A stretch of DNA of 64,000 nucleotides, taken from contig CAVSZZ010000002.1 in the NCBI GenBank assembly GCA_963732595.1, positions 372,001-436,000 on the forward strand, read 5' to 3'. The stretch's first letter is position 1, and every line of letters begins with the position of its first letter. Positions 43,971-52,663 of the stretch are shown one piece after another. Below the pieces are notes generated by a model. That model saw nothing but the letters and a program-made list of their open reading frames with translations, had not been told where the DNA came from and made no database searches. The DNA is from JAFGXF01 sp963732595. GTDB lineage: Bacteria > Chloroflexota > Anaerolineae > Anaerolineales > Anaerolineaceae. Made by a program: the position numbers and the translations under genes.

Positions 43971-46900
43971 TCAGATCTGTGGGTAACCGGTATCGGGTTT
44001 TATTAATATTGAGAGATTGTCAAGGAATAACTTGACCAGGCTTGGGTCGAACTTTTTGCCGGTCTCTTCCTTCATGTAATCGATGGCTTTTTTCTCAGGC
44101 CAGGACGGCCGGTAGGGGCGGTCCGAGCGAATGGCATCCCAGACGTCAACCACAGTGAATATCCTGGCTGCCAGCGGGATTTCCTCGCCCTTCAATCCAC
44201 GCGGGTAACCATTGCCATCCCAACGCTCATGGTGGCTATAGGGGATGTCGACGAGCTTTCTCAGGTTCGGCACCGAATGCAGCATGTCATATGCGTAACT
44301 CGGATGCATGCGCATGATCTTCCACTCATCCGGTGTCAGGTGCGCCTTCTTCAGGAGGATACGGTCGGGGATGCCCATCTTGCCGATGTCGTGAAGCATC
44401 ACTCCACGCCGGATCTGTTCGATATCCAGCCCGCTGTCATCCAGTAACTTTACCAACCCGATGGTCAGATCAGCCACCCGTCGCGTGTGACCGATGGTCT
44501 CCTGGTCGCGCATTTCGAGCGCGCGCGCCCAGCCGTCGATGGTGGCATCATAAGCCAATCCCAGCTCAATATTGGAACGCTGCAGCCGGTCGAACATGGT
44601 GGCATTATCGAGCGCAATGGCCGCCTGGCCTCCCAGTGAATCCAGGAACTCCAGCCATTCAGCATCCGGGATCAAGCGGCGTTTGGTGAAGATTTCCAAC
44701 ACACCTTTCACCTGACCCTTGGCGATCAACGGGATGGCGATGAAAGAGGTAAATTGTTCACCCAGCTTGCGATAGAACTCGGTCATCGAGTCGGTCACTT
44801 CATCCAGGTTATGGACGATCTCGCGTTTACGTTCAAGTGCCACCCGCCCGGCATGGCTCTCGCCCAGGCGCAGCCGGTAATTCTTGAAATCCATGCTGCT
44901 GAAGCCCCGGCCGGCGCGGTATTCGAGCAACTGCGTGGCCGGGTCGAACAGCCAAATCGAGGCCGCATCCACACCCAGCTGGTTGACGATCTGGTCGATC
45001 AGAATATCCAGGATGACCTTGAGATCCACGGTCGAGGTGATGGCCAAGTCGATGGTCTTCAGGGTGGTCAGGCGCCGCAGCCTTTCCTGGGTCTTTTCAA
45101 ATAGATTGATCCGGTGAATGCCATTGGCGGTGATATCGCCCACGGATTTGATCAGGCGGATCTCCTCATCAGAAATGGCAGATTTCTTACCCATCCACAG
45201 CATACCGATGGGGGTATCCTCAGCTACCAGGGGGATCCCGGCGATGCCTGTCAGGTTCTTGGTCAGCTCGCTCGGTGCTAATATGTTTTTTTGGTTCAAG
45301 CGGTTGTTCTGATATATGCCGCGGGTCCTGAATATCTCCCAGATGATCGCCGGCCGGATCGGGATGGCAACATGGTGACACCCCATCCAGATCCCGCGCA
45401 CAAAATCCATGGTCATGCTCTCATCGCTGGAGCTGTAGAGGGAGAAACCCAGGGCGTCCATCGAAATCGTTTCGTTGATCTCATCCAGGATCTCATCCAG
45501 CATCTCATGGGTCGAATGCGTGAAACGTGTGGCGCTGGTGATGCTGGTGATCAATTCCATTTCCTGATGGCGCATATGTTGCTCGGTGATGTCACGACCG
45601 ACTGCCTGGATTTCTTCCAGATTGCCATTTTCCGAGAAGATGACCCGCGTCTTCCACTGCACCCAATGCGGTCTGCCATCCGGCAGGGTGTGTTCGTTCT
45701 CGAAGGATTCGCTGGTTTGTTTTCCATCCGGCTGCAGTGCATTCTTCGTAATGCGGTTAATGCGCTGGCGGGGGAAGATCTCCAGCACCGAGCTCCCAAC
45801 GGCATCGCTGCGATCCAACCCAAAATAATCACAATAAGCCTGGTTGGCAAAGGTGAGTGTCCCATCGGTATGGAAGCGCAGGATCAGATCTGATTGATCC
45901 TCCAGAATATCCCGGTAGCGTTTTTCATTGATGCGGATGGTTTCCTCATTGCGCACCCGCTCAACCGCCATCGCGATCTGGTCCGAGACGAATTCCAATA
46001 AATCCTTGTGTTCTTCGGTGAACCGCACTCCCTCGGTGTAGCTCTGGACGGCGATCATGCCAAAGGTCCGATTCTTGACCTTCAGAGGGACCCCCAACCA
46101 GTCGATCGAAGGTGTCCCGACAGACTCAACCTCCCCGCTCGCGACCAGTTCGTCAAATCTGGCAGGGTTGACCAGCTGGGATTCTCCATTGCGAATGACC
46201 ATCGCCGTCAGTCCCCGTTCAGCGCGCGAAGGTTCCGGCGGCAGGTCATATTGATCCTGGTAATACGGATAAGAAATGATGCCCTTCTTCTCATCATACA
46301 AGGCGATGAAGATATTCTCTGCAGGCATGAGGGTGGCCAACACCTGGTGGATCGAGCGGTACAGGTCATCCAGGTTGGTGGTGTCGTTGGTCGCGCTTGC
46401 GATGTTGAAGAGCGCGTTCTGCATCAGGCGCGCCTGGCCGGCCTCGTTCTTGTCGGTCAATATGCCCAACACCCCGGTCATGTTTCCTTCTTGATTAATG
46501 ACCGGCGAATTATACATACACACGACAATTTCCGAGCCGTCCTTGCACTTCAGCCGGACATCCGTTCCAGACCAGGTGTCACGATCCCGGATGTTCTCCC
46601 AAAAGCGTTGGTAAGCTTCATCGCCGTAATCACGGATGAAGGGCATGGTCTGTCCCAGGATTTCATCCTTGGTCCAGCCGAAGATCTGTTCCGAACGACG
46701 GTTCCAGAGCACCGTTTTACCGGTGATATCGCTGACATTGATCGAGAGGGGTGAGTTATCGATTATGCGGGCCAGGGTCGTATATTCAATCTGCAGCCTG
46801 TTCTTCTCACCTTCAGAATCGGTGACATCTGCAAACTGGGACATGAAGCAGGCCTGTCCCTGGAATAACACGGTCTGGATCGAGATCCATGCATGCCGGA

Positions 46901-47540
46901 TCGAACCATCCGCCGCCCGGAGTCGGACCAGGGCTGGCCCGGATTTGTGGCGGGCATCGAGCATCTGCTCGAAGGCGTCCCGATCGCCCGGGTCAACCCA
47001 GATAGGCACATCGCTTAGCGACATGGTTTTCAAATCATCCAGGGGATATTTCAGGTAATCCACGAAGGACCTGCTGGCAAACAGGACCTGGAAAGTATCG
47101 ATGCTGTTGATGGCCAACGGTGTCGGCGACAGGTCCAGGCTCCGCAGGATGGCGGGATTCGCGAGGTCGCCCTCCATGTGACGGATCTGTTCCTCATCCT
47201 GGATCTGGCAGACAGACTCGACCGTCAAAGACCGGCCCTCGTCGTCAAAGCAGATCGCCACAGTTTGTTCAAGCGGGATGTAACCCTGGCCGGGTTTATG
47301 GATGCGAATCAGTTTTTTCTCGCCATTCGCGTTGCCGAGCAGGATGCGGGTTTGATCGGCCTGGTCATCCGGGTGCAGGCATTGGATCCACAAGTTGGGG
47401 GTTTTATAGAACTCGTCCAGGGTGTGCCCGGTCAGAAGGGCGATGCTGGAACTGATGTATTGGAAATGGCCAAAGGGCTGAAGGAGGTAACGGAATATGA
47501 CTTTATCAACCCCTGCTTCGCCATTTGAATTTATCCCCAC
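43971..47540 (-). CDS. Multi-PAS/GAF sensor with C-terminal HD-GYP phosphodiesterase domain
   Basis: A 1189-aa soluble protein with no TM segment. Order of modules by pattern: PAS-like (about 15-120), PAS (135-245), PAS/PAC (255-375; WNRRSEQIFGWTKDEILGQTMPF), GAF (385-535), PAS (550-665; QAYCDYFGLDRSDAVGSS), two GAFs (about 670-810 and 825-970), then HD-GYP. The catalytic motif HDIGKMGIPDRILLK (about 1047 on) and HHERWDGNGYPRGLKGEEIP, with the GYP, are intact, so c-di-GMP hydrolysis (or cGAMP) is likely. No GGDEF. The multiple sensor modules suggest redox, light or ligand input. Single-gene unit convergent with dcd. Confidence 0.92.
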   Translation of the reverse strand: MGINSNGEAGVDKVIFRYLLQPFGHFQYISSSIALLTGHTLDEFYKTPNLWIQCLHPDDQADQTRILLGNANGEKKLIRIHKPGQGYIPLEQTVAICFDDEGRSLTVESVCQIQDEEQIRHMEGDLANPAILRSLDLSPTPLAINSIDTFQVLFASRSFVDYLKYPLDDLKTMSLSDVPIWVDPGDRDAFEQMLDARHKSGPALVRLRAADGSIRHAWISIQTVLFQGQACFMSQFADVTDSEGEKNRLQIEYTTLARIIDNSPLSINVSDITGKTVLWNRRSEQIFGWTKDEILGQTMPFIRDYGDEAYQRFWENIRDRDTWSGTDVRLKCKDGSEIVVCMYNSPVINQEGNMTGVLGILTDKNEAGQARLMQNALFNIASATNDTTNLDDLYRSIHQVLATLMPAENIFIALYDEKKGIISYPYYQDQYDLPPEPSRAERGLTAMVIRNGESQLVNPARFDELVASGEVESVGTPSIDWLGVPLKVKNRTFGMIAVQSYTEGVRFTEEHKDLLEFVSDQIAMAVERVRNEETIRINEKRYRDILEDQSDLILRFHTDGTLTFANQAYCDYFGLDRSDAVGSSVLEIFPRQRINRITKNALQPDGKQTSESFENEHTLPDGRPHWVQWKTRVIFSENGNLEEIQAVGRDITEQHMRHQEMELITSITSATRFTHSTHEMLDEILDEINETISMDALGFSLYSSSDESMTMDFVRGIWMGCHHVAIPIRPAIIWEIFRTRGIYQNNRLNQKNILAPSELTKNLTGIAGIPLVAEDTPIGMLWMGKKSAISDEEIRLIKSVGDITANGIHRINLFEKTQERLRRLTTLKTIDLAITSTVDLKVILDILIDQIVNQLGVDAASIWLFDPATQLLEYRAGRGFSSMDFKNYRLRLGESHAGRVALERKREIVHNLDEVTDSMTEFYRKLGEQFTSFIAIPLIAKGQVKGVLEIFTKRRLIPDAEWLEFLDSLGGQAAIALDNATMFDRLQRSNIELGLAYDATIDGWARALEMRDQETIGHTRRVADLTIGLVKLLDDSGLDIEQIRRGVMLHDIGKMGIPDRILLKKAHLTPDEWKIMRMHPSYAYDMLHSVPNLRKLVDIPYSHHERWDGNGYPRGLKGEEIPLAARIFTVVDVWDAIRSDRPYRPSWPEKKAIDYMKEETGKKFDPSLVKLFLDNLSILIKPDTGYPQI

Positions 47541-47776
47541 TCATGGCCGGCTGCGGGAGGGTTGGCTTGCCCGGGTCAGACTTGGTCGGATGTCTCATCG
47601 AAGTGTCAAGTCGGCTGTGATAGGCTATCATCCGGCCGATCAGAGCCCGGTGAATTTGCCTGGGAGGAATTATAGCACGGGATGGAACCCATATAATACG
47701 TCAACATAACAAGATAAAAGTGATTGTCGGGCGAAGTCTTGACTGTGGGAGTCTATCGGATAAAATTGGGAGACGT

Positions 47777-47861
47777 GGGGCGGTGGCGGAATTGGCAGAC
47801 GCAGAGGACTTGAAAATCCTCCGGTGGAGACACCTTGTGGGTTCAAGTCCCACCCGCCCCA
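47777..47861 (+). tRNA. Class II tRNA, Leu-type, with an 8-nt anticodon loop
   Basis: Acceptor GGGGCGG/CCGCCCC, D arm GCGGAATTGGCAGACGC (Leu-type), long variable arm with stem GGTG/CACC, T arm GTGGG-TTCAAGT-CCCAC, discriminator A; 85 nt, no encoded CCA. The anticodon stem GAGGA/TCCTC encloses eight bases, CTTGAAAA, instead of seven. Canonical tRNA-Leu(TAA) has CTTAAAA, so one extra G is the simplest explanation. Read literally the anticodon would be TGA or TTG. It could be an error, a pseudogene or a frameshift-suppressor-like tRNA. Confidence 0.75.
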
Positions 47862-48023
47862 TATAAAGGTCAGTGTTCACTGACCTTTTCTGATTAATTG
47901 ACACCTTGTGTCCTGACTCACTTCGTTCGCCAGGACTCGCGCAAAGTACGCGCTCGGGTTTACCCACTCGTTTCCCCCGTGTGGGCCGAGCCATTATGCC
48001 CCCGTTCTAAGGGGGTTCGGCAG

Positions 48024-48087
48024 CGTCGTGTCTTACAGACACGACGTCACTCGGAGTGGCGCTCTCCAGAGCGCTCCACCCGAGTGA
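48024..48087 (+). repeat. Structured repeat family S, copy 1
   Basis: A 10-bp hairpin (CGTCGTGTCT / AGACACGACG) is followed by an 8-bp outer stem TCACTCGG/CCGAGTGA (48047-48054/48080-48087), which encloses a 7-bp inner hairpin GCGCTCT/AGAGCGC. The frame of constant bases is GTC-NNNCGG-AG ... CACCCG-NNNGA, shared with copies at 48.6-48.8 kb. Confidence 0.65.
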
Positions 48088-48210
48088 AGGTACTCCGGGG
48101 AACGCAGCGAGCATCGCGAGCTGGCGTTCGCGCCCAGGACGATCTCATAAAACAAAGAACGAGATCGAGTCCCATAACCCCCGTACTCAGGGGGCACTCG
48201 CCCCGATGAA

Positions 48211-48246
48211 AGACCCTTAGGGTTTTGTAGAAAACCCTAAGGGTCT
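48211..48246. terminator. Long hairpin resembling an intrinsic terminator
   Basis: A perfect 16-bp stem AGACCCTTAGGGTTTT/AAAACCCTAAGGGTCT with a GTAG loop. The core CCCTAAGGGT is shared with the terminator at 53259-53293. No gene lies close upstream on either strand, so it may end a non-coding transcript. Confidence 0.55.
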
Positions 48247-48255
48247 GGTTAGCTT

Positions 48256-48329
48256 TTGACAGGCGTCTTTCTTACAACCAAAGTGGATTCCACTTAATCG
48301 AGCTAAGCTCGTTATACAACCCCTGTCAA
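48256..48329. other. Three-way-junction-like inverted repeat
   Basis: TTGACAGG (48256-48263) pairs with CCTGTCAA (48322-48329) and encloses two perfect hairpins, AAGTGGA/TCCACTT and CGAGCT-A-AGCTCG. The layout resembles a small structured RNA or a protein-binding DNA fold. No match to a known RNA family recognised. Confidence 0.5.
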
Positions 48330-48386
48330 GTCCCCTGGATCGTTCTTTTGATTCTTTCTTTATTTGTTCTTATAAAACTATGATTA

Positions 48387-48504
48387 GTGTAACTCTTAGT
48401 TACAGCGCGCTATAACTTAGAGTTACACCCGCTGTCACTCTCGGTTACAGCAAGCATCTTTATGGGTAAAAATAAAGATCTACTGTCACTTTCAGGTACA
48501 GCAG
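48387..48504. repeat. Array of four ~20-bp palindromic units
   Basis: Units at 48387-48406, 48409-48428 (inverted), 48431-48451 and 48482-48504 share the pattern TGTNACTYTNNGTTACAGC and each can fold on itself. The first three are spaced by two to three bases. It could be an operator array or hairpin repeats. No adjacent gene start. Confidence 0.55.
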
Positions 48505-48623
48505 ACCTTCGATAATGTGCTTGCACCCCAATTTTTAGATAGGTCGATAGTGACCGGGTGAATTATGGGGGATTATTCTTGACACCTGACCTTAGACCCT
48601 CGTTTTAGGACGGTTCGCTCATG

Positions 48624-48752
48624 CGTCTGTGCCTGATAGGCACGGCGTCCCCCGGAGGGCATCGCCTAAGCACCTGTGCTGTATCAGCACGGTGTCGACC
48701 GGAGCAGCTCCCCGCTGGTCGCTGCACCCGGTCGATCTGCCCACCCGGGGGA
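48624..48752 (+). repeat. Structured repeat family S, copies 2 and 3 (nested)
   Basis: Copy 2: hairpin GTGCC/GGCAC, then outer stem TCCCCCGG (48648-48655) pairing with CCGGGGGA (48745-48752). Copy 3 lies inside it: hairpin GTGCTG/CAGCAC (48676-48690), outer stem TCGACCGG/CCGGTCGA (48695-48702/48728-48735). The stems differ in sequence from copy 1 but keep full pairing. Confidence 0.65.
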
Positions 48753-48764
48753 TGACCGGGCGGT

Positions 48765-48830
48765 ACACCTACTCGTAATACTCGTGGTGTCCCCCGGAGT
48801 GCCGCCCCGAAAGGCGGCCCACCCGGGGGA
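48765..48830 (+). repeat. Structured repeat family S, copy 4
   Basis: Hairpin ACACC/GGTGT, outer stem TCCCCCGG/CCGGGGGA (48790-48797/48823-48830), inner hairpin GCCGCC/GGCGGC. A further degenerate copy with GCGT/ACGC and CACCCGGGGGC is visible at about 48979-49046. Between the last repeats and the gene at 49.2 kb nothing else is recognised. Confidence 0.65.
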
Positions 48831-49206
48831 TTAAGAGGGGATGGGAAAGACTTTAACCACAAAGGGCACAAAGAACGCGAAGGGGATTTAAAACAAGGAT
48901 TAATTCAGCGACACTTCCACGAGCAAAGCGATGGTGCTCCACAAGTGAAACGAGAAGAGGCCGTGATCCTATAAGACGTTGCGTCTCTCAGATACGCCGC
49001 CCCCCCCCTTTGGGACGGGTCTTTCCGGCACAGCTCACCCGGGGGCTTGAGGGGGGATGGATAGGGCTTTTAACCACCAAGAGCACGAAGGACACAGAGG
49101 GGGTGTCCATCAGATCCCCCGAGCACGCCGCCCTGGCTTATAATAAGGCGACAATCTCAAGGGTTTGTTCGTCAGCCCTTCATTCTGTCTAACATCGGAG
49201 CCCTCA

Positions 49207-51543
49207 ATGAAAAACGGACACTGGCAGCGGATCCTCATCGCCCTTTTCCTATTCCCCGGTTTCCTCAGCCCGACGCCGGTCACCCAGGCCAGGGCCGGGT
49301 TTATTGACAGCCCTTCCACGGCTTATGCGCTGGCCGCCAGCTTCCAGTTCCCGGTGGGCGACCCGATCGACCACAGCGGCTGGGACCGCACCACCACTTT
49401 CGGCGGCGTCGGTGTGGCACCCGGGCACCTGGGCGAGGATTACTTCGTCAGCGGGCACCACAACGATTCGGAGGCAGCCGGAAAACCGGTGAATGCGACT
49501 GCCAGTGGCATCGTGCGCTTCGCAGGAGCCGCTGGCGGGTATGGCGGGGTGGTCATCATCGAGCATCACCTTCCGACCGGCGAGTATTACACCTCGGTGA
49601 CCGGGCACCTGGCCCGCCCGCTGGCTGTCAGCGCCGGCAGCGAAGTATCCAAAGGCCAGTTGATCGGTTATGTGGCAGATGACGCCAATGACGGTGGTTC
49701 CTGGAAACCGCATGTCCATTTTGGCATCCGCAATGGCGCATACACCAGCACCAATTATTATTGCAGTTGCTGCAGCCCGGCCAAGAGTTACTGGGTCTAT
49801 CTCGGCTATCAAAAGACCTGCGATTCCCATTTTTCGATCAGCAACTGGCAAAACCCGACAACCTTCATCCAGACCCACCAGGGGGATGCCCCCATGATCC
49901 AGGTGCATATGACCACACATGGCTGGGAACTGCCCGCCAAACTGGTCATCTCCAACACCTTCGGCTGGTCAAAATACAGGGAACTCAACCTGACCCTCGA
50001 CAGTGCCGGCTACTCCCCCGCCTATATCCTGCTGGACTTCCCACTCGGCACCTACTCCTTCTACCTGAAACCGCAGGGCATGCTGGGCATGAAGAAGCGC
50101 CTTTCGATCAGCAACAACACCAGCCTGATCATTATTGATTTCGACGGCGGCGGCACCCCCGGCCTGGCCGATGGGAATGAAGACAACAAGATCAACCTGG
50201 TAGACTCCGAGCTCTGGTCGCATGATTTCCGCATTTGCCTGGATGATCCGGGTGCAGCGGAATGCAGCGGGGCCGCTGATTTCAACCACGACGGAGAGGT
50301 GGATATTTTGGACATCTCCCTATGGCGATCCAACTATTGGAACACCGGAGCCCTGGGGGTCATGGGCCAGGGTTGGCCGGAGGGTGCTGGATCCGGCGCG
50401 CCATCACTCGCACCTGCCGCAGCGTATGCAGCACCTGAGCTGTCACTGACAACCCCGGCCACCCCCGCGACCGGCACTGGTTTCTGGATGCCGGTCCACC
50501 TCGACACGGATGGCGCTGCCACGAGCGGGGTCGAGGTCGTCATCCGCTATGACCCGGGCGCGCTGCAGGTAGTCGACCAGGATGCCGGCATGGAGGGCAT
50601 CCAGATCCTGGGTGGGGGTCTGTATGCCTCGAACGATGTCAACCAGGTCTTCCAGGACCAGGGCATCATCTGGTTCTCCAGTTTGAATACCAACGGCACA
50701 ACCTTCACCGGTTCGGGCACGCTGGCAAGCATTCCCTTCCATGCCAGCGGGGCGGTCAGCCAGACCACCGTCAGCCTGTCGTATGCGCCCGATTGGACCA
50801 CGGACTCGAATGTCCTGGCGCCTGGCATCACCCTGGACCAGTTGACCGCGGTGACAGATGCCACCTTCGCCATCAGCGGGACGCCCGAACGGGCGGCTCC
50901 GTACGTTACGATCACACCGGAGTACGATGCCTATCACAAGCAGCTCGTCACATTGACCGCCACGGCCGACGATCCATACGAGATGGTGGAAGGGGTCCAG
51001 TTCTGGGTTGATTTCGGTGATGGCTGGTATTTCTTACAGAATGACACGAATCCAGATGATGGTTGGGTGTTTGAGTGGGATACCAGTGCGATCAGTGATC
51101 GGTCTGTCTTGTTCGCCAGCCTGGCAATCATCCGGGGCGGTGGCGCCTACGTCAGCCCATTTGTCCTTCTGGAACTTGACCGGGTGGACCCGGAATTCTT
51201 ACTGGCGTCTCTTTATCCAGACAGCCCGGAGGGCTATGAAGGAATCTATATATGCGTCGAAGGATCAGATTCCTTCAGTGGTGTCAGGCAGATCGAGGGT
51301 TTTTATAGTAATGCAACAGATGGTTCCGAATCTGGTATCTGGAGCAGTATAGGCGCTGTCAATGCTGCAGATGGCTGTTTTGAATGGAACAGCAACCGGA
51401 CTTCGGTCAATCCCGGACTACATCGCATCATCTTTGTGGTGGAGGATTACGCCGGCAATCGCAGCGATGCAACAGCTGCAGATTACCCATATTACCTGCA
51501 GCGTTTCGGCTATCCGGTCTACATCCCCATGGTCCGACGGTAA
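49207..51543 (+). CDS. Secreted M23 metallopeptidase with dockerin-like and cohesin-like modules
   Basis: Start at MKNGHWQRIL, giving a signal peptide to about residue 30; 778 aa. The LytM/M23 domain has GHLGEDY (His74, Asp78), GHL (His134) and HVHFG (His169, His171), the full zinc set. A Cys-rich strip (YYCSCCSPAKSY) follows. Residues about 322-378 form two EF-hand-like repeats (DGNEDNKINLVDSELW; DFNHDGEVDILDISLWRSNYW), the dockerin type I pattern. Residues 411-550 resemble a cohesin domain (SGVEVVIRYDPGALQVVD ... GTGTLASIPFHA-like). Two Ig-like domains complete the protein. Both halves of a cohesin-dockerin pair in one peptidase suggest self-assembly or docking on a surface scaffold. Confidence 0.8.
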   Translation: MKNGHWQRILIALFLFPGFLSPTPVTQARAGFIDSPSTAYALAASFQFPVGDPIDHSGWDRTTTFGGVGVAPGHLGEDYFVSGHHNDSEAAGKPVNATASGIVRFAGAAGGYGGVVIIEHHLPTGEYYTSVTGHLARPLAVSAGSEVSKGQLIGYVADDANDGGSWKPHVHFGIRNGAYTSTNYYCSCCSPAKSYWVYLGYQKTCDSHFSISNWQNPTTFIQTHQGDAPMIQVHMTTHGWELPAKLVISNTFGWSKYRELNLTLDSAGYSPAYILLDFPLGTYSFYLKPQGMLGMKKRLSISNNTSLIIIDFDGGGTPGLADGNEDNKINLVDSELWSHDFRICLDDPGAAECSGAADFNHDGEVDILDISLWRSNYWNTGALGVMGQGWPEGAGSGAPSLAPAAAYAAPELSLTTPATPATGTGFWMPVHLDTDGAATSGVEVVIRYDPGALQVVDQDAGMEGIQILGGGLYASNDVNQVFQDQGIIWFSSLNTNGTTFTGSGTLASIPFHASGAVSQTTVSLSYAPDWTTDSNVLAPGITLDQLTAVTDATFAISGTPERAAPYVTITPEYDAYHKQLVTLTATADDPYEMVEGVQFWVDFGDGWYFLQNDTNPDDGWVFEWDTSAISDRSVLFASLAIIRGGGAYVSPFVLLELDRVDPEFLLASLYPDSPEGYEGIYICVEGSDSFSGVRQIEGFYSNATDGSESGIWSSIGAVNAADGCFEWNSNRTSVNPGLHRIIFVVEDYAGNRSDATAADYPYYLQRFGYPVYIPMVRR

Positions 51544-51546
51544 CGG

Positions 51547-52017
51547 TTATCCTTCGAAGGCTTTTCTCAACTCGGTGATATCCAGCTTGACCATCTTCAA
51601 CATGGCCTGCATGGCACGGTATGCCTTCTGGGAGTCAGGGTCCGCCAGCAATTCACCGAGTTCTTTGGGGACGATCTGCCAGGTGACGCCGAATTTATCG
51701 GTCAGCCAGCCGCATTGATCTGCCTTACCACCCGCGAGCAGGTGCTCCCAATAATGGTCCACCTCTGCCTGGTCCTCACAGCTGACGACAAAAGAGATGG
51801 CCGGATTGATCTTGTAGACGGGACCACCGTTGAGCGCATTGAATTCCTGCCCGTTGAGGGTGAATGCGATCACCATCACGCTGCCTTCAGTGCCGGGCGA
51901 GTCCTTTCCATACCGGTCGACTTGTTGAATGCTCGAGTTTGGAAAGATGGAAGTATAGAAAGCGACTGCCTCTTCGGCATTCGCATCAAACCATAGAAAT
52001 GGGGTTATCTTTTGCAT
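51547..52017 (-). CDS. VOC-superfamily protein (PhnB / 3-demethylubiquinone methyltransferase-like)
   Basis: 156 aa: MQKITPFLWFDANAEEAVAFYTSIFPNSSI at the N-terminus (first 30 residues), EFNALNGGP, FVVSCEDQAEVDHYWEHLLAGGKADQCGWLTDKFGVTWQIVP. This is the PhnB-like VOC group; members are mostly of unknown function despite the methyltransferase label. It is the second gene of a leftward pair with another VOC protein. Confidence 0.9.
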   Translation of the reverse strand: MQKITPFLWFDANAEEAVAFYTSIFPNSSIQQVDRYGKDSPGTEGSVMVIAFTLNGQEFNALNGGPVYKINPAISFVVSCEDQAEVDHYWEHLLAGGKADQCGWLTDKFGVTWQIVPKELGELLADPDSQKAYRAMQAMLKMVKLDITELRKAFEG

Positions 52018-52031
52018 TTTTCCTCACTTAA

Positions 52032-52439
52032 TCAGACGGGCTCAACGTGGGCGGGGTCCATGTAACCCACTTCCCACAAATGGCCATCCAGATCTTCAAA
52101 GGACCGGCCGTACATCCAGCCATAATCCTCCGCTTCGCGATATTCCTTTGCACCGGCGGCCAGGGCTTTGGCCAGGATGGAATCCACCTCCGCGCGGCTT
52201 TCGGTATTTAGGGCCAGGATAGCTTCTGTGAATTTCGTACTATCGGCAATCTCTTTCTTGATGAAGGTCTTGAAGAATTTCTCGAGCAGCAGCATGGCAT
52301 AGATCTCCTCAGTGATGACCAGACAGGCAGCATTCTCATCCGTGAACTGCTTATTGATTTTAAAACCAAGATTTGAAAAGAATGACATACTCTTTTGTAA
52401 ATCTTTTACTGGTAAGTTAACAAATATTTTATTGATCAT
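52032..52439 (-). CDS. VOC-superfamily protein (glyoxalase/bleomycin-resistance-like)
   Basis: 135 aa: INKIFVNLPVKDLQKSMSFFSNLGFKIN, ACLVITEEIYAMLLLEKFFKTF, DYGWMYGRSFEDLDGHLWEVGYMD. The C-terminal FEDLDGHLWE contains the usual Glu metal ligand; the N-terminal His is replaced by Asn, so metal binding may be incomplete. AT-richer than its partner gene 14 bp downstream. ATG after AGGAGAATCGGATC. Confidence 0.88.
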   Translation of the reverse strand: MINKIFVNLPVKDLQKSMSFFSNLGFKINKQFTDENAACLVITEEIYAMLLLEKFFKTFIKKEIADSTKFTEAILALNTESRAEVDSILAKALAAGAKEYREAEDYGWMYGRSFEDLDGHLWEVGYMDPAHVEPV

Positions 52440-52663
52440 GATCCGATTCTCCTTTCAGATAACTGAATCTGAGATTAGTAATATAGCATATTGGACAGTA
52501 TTTGTCCAATTATTGAATGATGATGGGGTTTCGGGCAGCCCGCAAGGCTGTAAAATATGAACTGTCGGGATTAAAATTGAAATGTCACCCAAATGTCGTG
52601 CTTACGACATTGTCTTTACGGCTGGTTTTTGGATAATGAGGACGACTCAGAAAGGAGTTAACC

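Larger units (their letters stand above)
47862..49206. other. 1.3-kb non-coding, structure-rich intergenic region
   Basis: No protein gene is supported here. Besides the repeats listed separately, it has further hairpins such as GAACGC/GCGTTC (48101-48128) and CGATCTC/GAGATCG (48140-48167). Composition swings from GC-rich hairpin blocks to an AT-rich centre at 48.35-48.5 kb. Short leftward frames here are tRNA antisense or GC-rich artefacts. Confidence 0.6.

Noticed and set aside
47701..47994. 97-codon leftward frame over the Leu-type tRNA
   Set aside because: Its sequence is the antisense of the tRNA, a classic false protein.
48024..48830. CRISPR array
   Set aside because: Repeats are structured but not identical, spacers are irregular and partly nested, and no cas gene is present.
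48605..48871. 88-codon frame in the GC-rich repeat block
   Set aside because: It is produced by the structured repeats; Pro/Arg/Gly-rich with no protein pattern.
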